The notes under the pieces: generated by a model
The model's input: only the letters and a program-made list of their open reading frames with translations
What the model was told of the DNA's origin: nothing
Database searches by the model: none
In this document: in pieces, positions 55,641 to 64,000 of the stretch
Position numbering within the stretch: the first letter of the stretch is position 1
Layout of the letters: every line of letters starts with the position of its first letter
From: Anadara kagoshimensis
Taxonomy: Eukaryota > Mollusca > Bivalvia > Arcoida > Arcidae
Length of the DNA stretch: 64,000 nucleotides
NCBI GenBank assembly: GCA_021292105.1
Contig: CM037861.1
Coordinates: 34,688,172-34,752,171, forward strand
Reading direction: 5' to 3'
Translations under genes and position numbers: made by a program

Positions 55641-56504
55641 TATTTCAATGTCCCTTTGCGGGCTCCGTACGTATACCACGGGTAAATGTTGATTATTTCA
55701 ATTCTAATATGATTTTATGATTTTAGTTAAAAAGGATTTAAATAAACATTTCGAACTCTTTCTTTAGAAGTGCATTTTACTATCTATTTGCACGACTGTT
55801 AAGATAACCTCCATTGTAATAAATGATTTTATGAATGAAATTTATGTCACATCTTTTGTTTGCGGAACATAGCATGACGTCATAAGATAAGCGATACGCT
55901 AAGTCATTAAACGGAACAGCGATGGGTATATCGTTTGTTATACCACGACTGGCTCTTACTATTTCACATCACGCTCACTGTCTCATCCGTCGTAGACGTT
56001 AGAAACTCTTAGACAATCATCGTCTCATGGTCCGATGCTTCTCCTGTGATGCTAAATCTAAAGCTGGAAAGTTGTATTATACAAAACCCTTTGAAAAGTA
56101 AAATTCCCGTTTTCCACATTCCGTCATTTCTAGGCTTTTTCAGACGAAATTAAAATTTTGGTTAGTCAGTTAAACAATATTTGTTTGAACATTGAAAATC
56201 AAATCAATAACGTTATGAAACAATTTTACAAATCGGGATCCTGGAACAAGAGTAAAACTCTTATATTAACCAGTTTCCTGTGCATCTATAAACAATTTAT
56301 GCAACATGGCATTATATACTTTAAACAATTAAGTAAAATTTTGGTTAGTGCAAATGTAAGTCTTCTTTGTTATATTAGCCGATTAGATTTGAGTTGAGTA
56401 ATAATGTTTAACGTTTCACTTAGTTCACTTATATCGAGACGTCTCCAGCTAAAGGCGAAGGTGCAGAAATTTAGCCTGTGCATTACGATATAATTTGAAT
56501 ACGG
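55641..56504. other. Upstream region of GRB2, no gene
   Basis: Unique sequence. Distal promoter elements of GRB2 could be here but cannot be identified. Confidence 0.35.
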
Positions 56505-56745
56505 TAGGGTTCTTACAAAATACCGTGCCAAGCCGGCTACCTGCCTACGGCGACACGGGACCTCGTTTATTTTAACTGTTTAAGTCCCCATCCGAAAGAG
56601 TCGCGACTTTCATTTCGTAATGCCGGGTGCTTGGCGAAAGAACAGACATTACCCACTTTCAAGTCTTGGGCCAGGACCCAGTCGGGGTTCAAACCATGAC
56701 CTCCCACTTAAATTACTCAGCTGTGAGGCAAGTGAGCTATCGCAG
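56505..56745 (-). mobile_element. tRNA-derived SINE (copy 2), ~200 bp upstream of GRB2 ATG
   Basis: Minus-strand reading: A-box-like TAGCTCACTTGCC (about 56727-56740), good B box GGTTTGAACCCC (56684-56695), then the body TCTTTCGGATGGGGACTTAAA and ACGAGGTCCCGTGTCGCC, similar to copy 1 at 46325. The tRNA-like head differs from copy 1. Confidence 0.8.
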
Positions 56746-56941
56746 TGGTATATAAGAATTAGAAAAACTAAAAAATTTCGACGCAGAGCAGAAAATGTGC
56801 TCTTAGTAATTTTTCCAATTGTGAGGTGCAGGGCTGTGATAAATCGAGATGGACCATGTCTTAACGAACCAGGGGAGAGAACTGCTATTTTACTCTGCGC
56901 ATGAATTTCTGTAGGAACTATTTTCTTAGTGAAAACGCAAA
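56746..56941 (+). promoter_or_regulatory. GRB2 5' flank / 5' untranslated region
   Basis: TATATAAG (56750) adjoins the SINE head. An acceptor-like TTTTCTTAG lies 12 bases before the ATG, so the coding exon may be preceded by a spliced 5' exon, or the whole stretch may be transcribed. The true start site is unknown. Confidence 0.35.
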
Positions 56942-57019
56942 ATGGAGGCTGTGGCAAAGCACGAATTCAAAGCAAGTCAAGCCGACGAATTAAGCTTTTG
57001 CAAAAACGACGTGCTAAAG
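56942..57019 (+). CDS. GRB2: GRB2 (drk) coding exon 1; remaining exons beyond window
   Basis: The exon encodes MEAVAKHEFKASQADELSFC followed by KNDVLK, 26 codons, then donor AAG|gtttga. The human protein begins [20 protein letters not shown] followed by RGDILK, and its first coding exon also ends after this Lys in phase 0. GRB2 is the SH3-SH2-SH3 adaptor that links phosphorylated receptor tyrosine kinases to SOS and Ras at the membrane. The part here is the first half of the N-terminal SH3 domain, including the ALYDF-type and DELSF motifs. Exon 2 was not found up to 64000, so intron 1 exceeds 7 kb and contains several transposons. The His in KHEF replaces the usual Tyr. Confidence 0.93.
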
Positions 57020-57737
57020 GTTTGATAAATTGATAATTTACCCATTATTGGATTTATACAGTGTATTGTGTTGATCCCACCCATCGTTAAATATATATTT
57101 TATATTCTCACGACCTGTTGATCACAACTTCCTGGTAAAAAATCAAACAAACCAAAAACTTTTGTCCAAGTCAACAACAAATATAATCGTATCATCTAGT
57201 AATTTGTTTCAGTAAAATTTATTATATAAAACTATATTATATGTACAGATTATTTGAGCAGTTTAATATGTGCAGTTTGTAACTTATACGACTACCAGTA
57301 CTACTGTAGGTGGAGGGTGGGGTATGTCAATCGTGACAATATGACAATTCAGAAGCCAGTAGCAGTTTATCAGATTAAACTGTCCATCAAGCATTTTTCT
57401 TCTCCCCATAATGGAGTGAACTTGTCTTCCGGGTGTTGAAACTCAATGGTATTCAGGAATTGAAAATGATACAGTTCATAATAAAAAATACGGACTGATT
57501 ATTTACACTTAAGGTCAAATAACACGATTATTAATCAACAAACACGTTTTAAAAATGTTTTTTTATGAAATAAACAACACAAAAGAGTAATTTTTATTAT
57601 ATTTTATTTTGGATTTACAATAATTCTGTGTCCATCTGTGTTTATTTTGTCTCATGAACGAAATCGGGAGGGTAGCTGGGTATATCCTTTTTCAGTGTCG
57701 ACACACTCCAATATTACACATATTAACCAGTCGTTAA
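57020..57737. other. GRB2 intron 1, no feature seen
   Basis: AT-rich; I looked for the second GRB2 exon here and did not find it. Confidence 0.4.
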
Positions 57738-58423
57738 CAGTGCTTCAGATTGTTTTTACAGATAGTGGGCCGCAAGGGCCCACCAGGTCCAATAACAAGG
57801 GATCATTTTTTGTTATAGTGGGTCATGTTTTGACACATAATTAAATGTTATGCCACGACCACGTGACTGAAAGTGAAAGTCGGCATTTGACATCTTCATA
57901 TAATGCACCAAAAGCGATGTTGTCATCTGCTGATTTATATTTTGTTAACCTTTACGATATATTTTAAACTCTTTCACCTCGATGATTCACTATGTGCATC
58001 TACTTCTCTGCGCTTTGTGTTGTTTTAAAAAATGTGAATAGAGTCGTCTGCATCTCGTAGCCATGGTTGCCGCTAGTATACTTAATGAACGACAACATCC
58101 GAGGTCATAACAAGTTTTATTACGAGTTCTCCCCCTTTGAATATTAATGTTAATAACCGACACATAGAGCGAAGAGAAGGGGCTTGTCGGGAGCCCTGTC
58201 TATATGCTGATTATGAGATAAACAAAGATGCTAGAAATTTTTCGATAGAAAACGAAAACAGAAAGTCAAATCGGAAAACCCCATGGAATCGAATATGAAA
58301 TTATTAACGATCAGTTTGGCTAAGAAAAACCATGCGCCATGTGACCCATTAAAAGCAAATGTTATGCGCCATTTTTTAAATAATGCGGGATTGGCGCGGG
58401 CCCACTGACAATCTGAAGCACTG
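57738..58423. mobile_element. 686-bp TIR DNA transposon, target duplication CGTTAA
   Basis: Ends CAGTGCTTCAGATTGT are perfectly inverted, followed by a shared AGTGGGCC motif. CGTTAA occurs directly on both sides (57732-57737 and 58424-58429). No coding sequence. Superfamily not determined. Confidence 0.82.
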
Positions 58424-59124
58424 CGTTAATAAGACGGTCTTACATTCACAACTTCTACAATGATCTCCATCAACTCATAGTAATAAACACCAGTCCTTAA
58501 TTACTTTGTTTATTTAGCGGCACTCTCCCATCCGTCACTGGCTTCAATGCGTTGTCACCTGTTAATTACAGGTGGTGACCAAGATACCGGTGGACTTTGA
58601 AACACTGTCGCCAAAAAATGACCAAGTGCCAGTTTTGTCGCAATTGATGACATTGGTGATGCCCAGCGCGAACCTTGAATTGTAGTAATTAAGTTATATG
58701 TGTTATTTGTTTTTCAGTTATTTGTGTTGAATTGGATTGTTACAAAACATGGCCAGCAAAAAAATAGAAATATATTGCCGTTGCAGAGATATCTACGCTA
58801 TTTTCTATAATTTTAAAGTCTCTTATAACTCTTTAAGAGTGGCATATTTATATATTTTATATGTTGCGACTTTGTATCTGAGATCGACATTCTATGTGTA
58901 ACTTCAGAGACATTAATTGTCCATAAACATAATTTTTCATATATTAGTTATCCATTTTAATCTGTATATTATCGCAAAAAGCTACTAAAATTCTCAATTT
59001 TTCTTTAATTCTAAATCATTGTAATGGATAACTAATCAAATAAATGGATCCTGTGAAAACCACGCCTTTGTCGTTGGACCTGGAAACAATAATAAGTTAT
59101 TATACGTCATATTACATGTATAAT
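58424..59124. other. GRB2 intron 1, no gene
   Basis: Contains the short hairpin CACCTGT-TAATT-ACAGGTG (near 58557), which displays two E-boxes. Otherwise nothing supported. Confidence 0.4.
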
Positions 59125-59422
59125 CAGGGATTTATCAGGGTCTTTTGGGAAAAGGCCCTAAACTAAAAATTGGGAAAAGCTATCAACTTTTTGCTCATTT
59201 TGGAAAAACTCTGATGCATTAATGATTAAATCTAATGCTTTTAGTGTATTGAGTTGATTGAAGATTGAGAAAAGCAGCCACATCTATGGCCATATTTCAG
59301 CTATGTATCTGGTACGATTTTCTAATTGGAAATTTTTCAGCCCATTTTGGGAAAGAATCAATGTTTTTCCATTGGGAATGGGGCCGAATTTCGGCCCTAA
59401 ATAGGCCCTTGATAAATTCCTG
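59125..59422. mobile_element. 298-bp MITE, target duplication ATAAT
   Basis: Ends CAGGGATTTATCAGGG and, inverted, CAGGAATTTATCAAGGG. ATAAT lies directly on both sides (59120-59124 and 59423-59427). An internal copy of TTTTGGGAAAA-type motifs appears on both arms. Confidence 0.85.
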
Positions 59423-61102
59423 ATAATTTAATAATTTATCAACAATACCATGGTTTGTATAATTAAATAATTGTTTTATTATATAACAATGGCATATGTA
59501 ACTATTCATGGCAGAGCTCGATAAATTAGCCGATATACTTCATTGAACAAAACCTTGCCCTTATACACCTGATATTAGTTATCATATTGCGCATGCGTAA
59601 GTGTTAATAACGCCAGCCTACTACATGCGTTATTCGACCTTAAGTGTAATTAAAGCTTGCCTAAAAAATATTGCCTAGTACATAGAGTGATAGATTCATC
59701 CAACATACTAGGTTTCCATAAATTTAAAATAATTAGTAGCCAAATTTCCAAAATTAGTGAAAATATAGTCCTTTTTAAAGTATTTTTCCATAAATTTGCT
59801 CAAATAGGTTACTTTTTGAAAGAATTCCTCAGAAATTAGTAGCCAATGGCGATTTTGGCTACCAGGAATGGAAACAAAGACATATAAATTTTGTGTAATG
59901 GTAAAAAAAACCAGAGTGATAAGATAAAAATCATAAAACTGACTACATTCTTACAGTAATTACTTAATTGACAGACTTAACTACATTTACCTGGTCAAGT
60001 TGAGGGTTCAAACCCCAGCATTGTTTGTGAAATTTTAGAGGTGATGTTTCTTCATCTCTGAAGTTAATACTATGAGAGTCGAGTGTGTTTGTGAGAGTGA
60101 AATATGCTTAATTTCCATAGAAAATCCAATAATTTTTAATAATTGTTGATATTGTTCACTAACTTGGGCCTAGTCGTAACCAAAAACCTTTATGGGCATC
60201 TGCAGTTTGTCATAAACTGATAATAGTATATCTGTAGGAAGGAGAATGTTTCCGCTATGGGGATTTTATATGGTGAAAATGCCAATGTTTACACTGAAAG
60301 TAGTGTCCTTGGTGAAGTTTTACATCATATTCATATGCGCAATAGAATCCGCCATTGCATAGATTTTTAACTTGTAAAATCCCCATAGCACAAACGATTT
60401 ACTCTGTGCATAAATATTCTATGCTAATTACGGATGTGCATACGGATTTCCTGTTACAATTAGACCTCGCAGGTCTTTCACCCCTTTTTTCGGAGTATGG
60501 CAGAGGCCCTTGAAAATGGTGAAAATGAGCAGCATTTTGAATTTTGACGTTTTGGGAAAATTTAACAAGAGGAAAAATATTACTTTTAGACTTGAACTGG
60601 TCATAAAATATAATTAATGCTAATTAGAATTCTATTTGTCTATCTTTCAAGTTTCATGCCCCTGAATTTATTTACTATATTTTCTAGCTGTGTCTGTGAG
60701 ACATGAAGGTTATGAAATTGATTTGGAAAATATACCATTTTTTTTTTTTTGTTCTTTTTTTTGGTAAACACAAGGTACAAATAAATTGGAAATATTACCA
60801 TTGTCCAATAGGAAAAAAAACATACTTTATTGCATTGGGAATGTTTGACCCCAAATTTGCTTCAGTGAGACCCCTGGACCTGTACAAGTAAGTGCAAATA
60901 AATCAATCTTTATTCAAGTTGATTTTCTATGGAATTCACTGTCACAAACACACTGACTGATCAGTGATTTTGTTACATTTTTAAGAACTACCGGTACCTA
61001 CTGCCTTTTAAGTTGGGAAAATTTGAAGTTCTGAAATAATGACATGCTTGCAATAGCTTATGATCCTCATTGCAAATATCTTATATTGTGCCAATATCTT
61101 AA
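59423..61102. other. GRB2 intron 1, no gene
   Basis: Unique AT-rich DNA. TTGCGCATGCGTAA at 59588 resembles an NRF-1 site. No exon was recognised. Confidence 0.4.
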
Positions 61103-62698
61103 AGGTCACCGGTCACCAAATTTATCAATTTTGTATTTTGCATTCCTATGGGTAGAATAGTCAATATTGATGTGTCTGACGTTTTCCCATGCCTTACATT
61201 TACCTGTAATACACTATAACCTTACCTAAACGAACTGCTAATACTCGGTAGTTTCCGACACCGCTCGTAACTTTCCGGCGACCTAATTGATGACGTACAT
61301 GGTGTTAAGCTGCTGAGGAAAGACACATTACCTATATATGTATCCATATATTACAGGTGGGTTTGTGTGGTGTTTTGAAGGCCTTTAAAGTTTGATTTCA
61401 AGTCAAAATGATATATTTTGTGAAGTTTAGATATAATAAAATCATTAATGACCGATGAACACGTTTTTTACACAAAATTCAGAACAAATTAAAGCCAGAT
61501 TTACACAAGTCCTTCATGCAGCTTTTTAATTGTTTTGAATGTATTCAGATTAAACATTACAAGATAAGTCAGGGAAATAAGAGCGGTATAATCATTGAAG
61601 ACAATTAAAATTATTATGAATGAATTCAGTCAAATATATAGATTTTAAACAATTTTAATTTTCAAAATTAATTTAATTCCGTTATTCAATCAGTTCACCA
61701 ATTCACACGTTCAAACAGAGACGTATGTCTTGTTCAAATTAACTAATCTAATTTAACTTTCATTTATTCGATTTTCAGATTCCATCAAAAATGACAAATA
61801 ACATTTACCGGGTATATCATAAAGATATACGCACGTGTCAATTAATGTTGCATATTGTAAGGTAAACTCTGTTAATGACAGGTGGTAGATGTCTACTTCT
61901 AAACAGGATGTTTCCCAATGTAGCATATTGATAATCTCTTAATTACTGGTATGTAGGGGGTGTAAATCACGATATTAATTTATTGTGAATAAATGAAAGA
62001 AAGTCACTCGAGTTTTGAGTCCTTAGTTAGTCGAGCATAATTCCACTGGTATCACATTTTGGTGACGTTCTTTTCATCCCATTAAAATTAAGTGAAATAA
62101 AGTTATTCCATGAATTTTTTTATATTTTATTTTATCATGGAAACAATGATGATGATGATTATTAAACTTACTGCAAATAAGGAATAGGAAGCTATTGCAT
62201 TGAAATCGTTTTCATATTTAAGTAATACCGGGGTGAAATATTTTATTTGAGAGACAATAACAAATTATTTTTTAAACCTTTATTTTGATATTTTCGTTGT
62301 AAAAAAACTACAGGTCTTGGACCCAGATTCTACCAGAAAACGGGTTTTTTATTCATTACATGGGTAAATAATAATAATAATAAATCTTTGATTTTAATCT
62401 AAAAAGGAATTAAAAATGGGACAACTTCTAAAACAAATATGAATCAATTTGAGGTCATAATATAGCTGTACTAGAGAGAAGAAAAGATTTTTTTAAAACA
62501 AAAAACAAAAATTTGGGTTCTTTTTATTATTCCTTATGATAAATAAATAAAAATAAATAAATAAATAAATAAATCAAAGAGATATGTAAAGATAATTAAA
62601 ATGATATTAAATATTAATGAAAATTAATATGAACAATAGTTTATATAAAAAACAGAAATTTGGGTTCTTTTATTATTTGTTGTAATAAATAGATATAA

Positions 62699-62733
<35 letters not shown>

Positions 62734-63206
62734 ATTTCAAAAGAAATGTAAAATTATGTTTTGTAAAAGTATTAGTAAATAGTATATCATACTTAGAGCA
62801 AACACAAATATAGTTTTTTCTTTATTTATTTCTTATTATTATGTTTATTTTTTATTTATTTTTTTCTGCTGAAGGAAACTGAAATACCCAATGCTAAATA
62901 ACAAATAAATATATAAAAACACTAGAAGTTATTTCCGATAAATCTGAGTAATAAATGCAGTTCACTATACAAGCTTCATTTACTAAATAGCTGGGATAAC
63001 ACCTTCTGCGTCACTTCCGGTTTAGTGCCCTTTTACTACCAAAGGGAGATAACACAGTTTTTCAACAGTTTCAGGACTTTAATTTACGCTGTAGAAAAGG
63101 ACAGAAATGATTGAAAAATGTTATTTGTGGCTAAATCGGCTTTTTATGATGTAATCTTTCGGAAAATAGTACTAATAAAAATTCGATTTTTGGTGACCGG
63201 TGACCT
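61103..63206. mobile_element. 2.1-kb TTAA-flanked element with AGGTCACCGGTCACC ends
   Basis: An 18-base perfect terminal inverted repeat AGGTCACCGGTCACCAAA is flanked by TTAA on both sides (61099-61102 and 63207-63210), the target of piggyBac- and Kolobok-type elements. The inside is AT-rich with no transposase, so it is non-autonomous. Confidence 0.85.
62540..62740. repeat. (AAAT)n microsatellite tracts
   Basis: Two runs of AAATAAAT near 62541-62574 and 62697-62733, separated by a ~100-base duplicated segment (AAAAACARAAATTTGGGTTC). Confidence 0.93.
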
Positions 63207-63302
63207 TTAAGATTTTGTGGGTAAGGACAACTAGATTTAATATGCTAGCATATCATTTTTGTTTTTGGGAATTTTAGTGGTCAAATTGGAAAATTTAAGT
63301 CA

Positions 63303-64000
63303 TTTTTAGCTCACCTGACCATAGGTCATGTGAGCTTATGGCATAGCGCAGCGTGTGTATGTGCGTGCGTGCGTGAGTGTGTGCGTGCGTGCGTCGTTAA
63401 CACACATTTTCAACTTCTCCTCTGAAACTACTGGACAGATTTCAATGAAACTTGGTAAGAAGTATGTATGGGCCGGTGCAATTCAGATTTGTTCATGGCG
63501 TTGCCATGGCTACCATAACTAGGTCAAGGTGACCTAGGGGTGCAAAAATCTTAAAAAATCTTCTTCTCCGAAAGTATTGATTGGAGAAAAAATCTGATGT
63601 GATATTTGGCTTCTCTAGGGTCTTAAGCCTATAGTTTGTTCATTTTTTGAAATTCGGAGAAAAAATAGGTTACGCGTTTTTGCGTTTAATTTTGAAAAAA
63701 TCGTAAAATAGCTTCAAATTGTTAAAACTTGACTATTTGACCAGATAATGACATGGGGTTTTCAGTTTTGACATATTCTTGTAATTACCTTCAAAATGGT
63801 GTCAAGGTCAATTATGAAGGTCATGACCTAATTTTTTACCTTTCTAATATTATTTATTATCTGGAAAACTATAAACTTTTTATCTAGGCATGTATTGGAA
63901 TGTTGTTGGTTTTGATGTAACGATCATTTTGATATATAGATTTAGGTCATTGGTTTAAAGGTCAAGGTCACAGATGCGAAAGAATACTGAAATGGTTCAT
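63303..64000 (-). mobile_element. Subfamily A element, inverted, cut by window end
   Basis: Minus-strand 3' end CTAAAAA, hairpin 63308-63336 (loop TAT in element sense), CGCA-type microsatellite (63360-63395), A-type 3' domain and the first array unit. It lies antisense to GRB2, inside its first intron. Confidence 0.88.
63521..63535. promoter_or_regulatory. Perfect AGGTCA-AGG-TGACCT palindrome (ERE type)
   Basis: In element orientation the spacer is CCT, as at 7455 and 35948. Lies in GRB2 intron 1. Confidence 0.6.

Noticed and set aside
54109-55692. Many overlapping frames on both strands (RGNELLLR and RSHAKVLR types)
   Set aside because: Artefacts of a 24-base repeat divisible by three.

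Overview
The window is AT-rich, intron- and repeat-dominated animal nuclear DNA, most likely from a bivalve mollusc. This rests on the repeat content (dispersed elements with internal tandem arrays, microsatellite tails and hairpin ends, like the 'pearl'/Helentron-type elements described in bivalves) and on the gene sequences; the species cannot be named from sequence alone. Most long open frames here are satellite or transposon artefacts. The two real host genes had to be assembled from short exons.

Gene 1 is on the minus strand: UCP4 (SLC25A27), a mitochondrial carrier. Eight coding exons with matching phases run from the ATG at 39576 down to 2027. They encode the first ~254 residues, including all three carrier signatures. 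The last ~65-70 residues lie left of position 1. The eight exons total 764 bases but span 37.5 kb, because the introns hold several large tandem arrays, a Tigger/pogo transposon with other elements nested in it, a hAT-like remnant and at least 14 copies or fragments of one mobile-element family. Gene 2 is on the plus strand: GRB2 (drk), of which only coding exon 1 (56942-57019, 26 codons) is present. The rest lies beyond 64000. The two genes are head to head, about 17 kb apart.

Layout: 1-2 kb, 30-bp satellite; 2.0-4.9 kb, UCP4 exons 8, 7 and 6 with a 37-bp minisatellite and a repeated splice donor; 5.2-12.9 kb, composite Tigger transposon; 12.9-18.1 kb, element copies and a hAT-like remnant; 18.6-21.1 kb, UCP4 exons 5 and 4 around a 43-bp satellite; 21.3-28.3 kb, element copies with UCP4 exons 3 and 2; 29.9-31.2 kb, CAT-rich satellite; 31.2-37.0 kb, a 1-kb segmental duplication, one copy of which carries an element insertion; 39.5 kb, UCP4 exon 1; 42.1-45.5 kb, a dead non-LTR retrotransposon; 46-64 kb, SINEs, an inverted element copy, three minisatellites, several terminal-inverted-repeat transposons and GRB2 exon 1.

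The most interesting signal is the dispersed family with ends ACAAGAGGCCC and CTAAAAA. Its 3' end folds into a hairpin whose arms change together between subfamilies. Its 3' domain carries a perfect AGGTCA-nnn-TGACCT palindrome (oestrogen-response-element type) in the four best-preserved copies. Each 145-bp internal repeat carries clustered nuclear-receptor half-sites. Every recognisable intronic copy lies antisense to its host gene. One insertion can be compared with a pre-insertion (empty) site within this same window.
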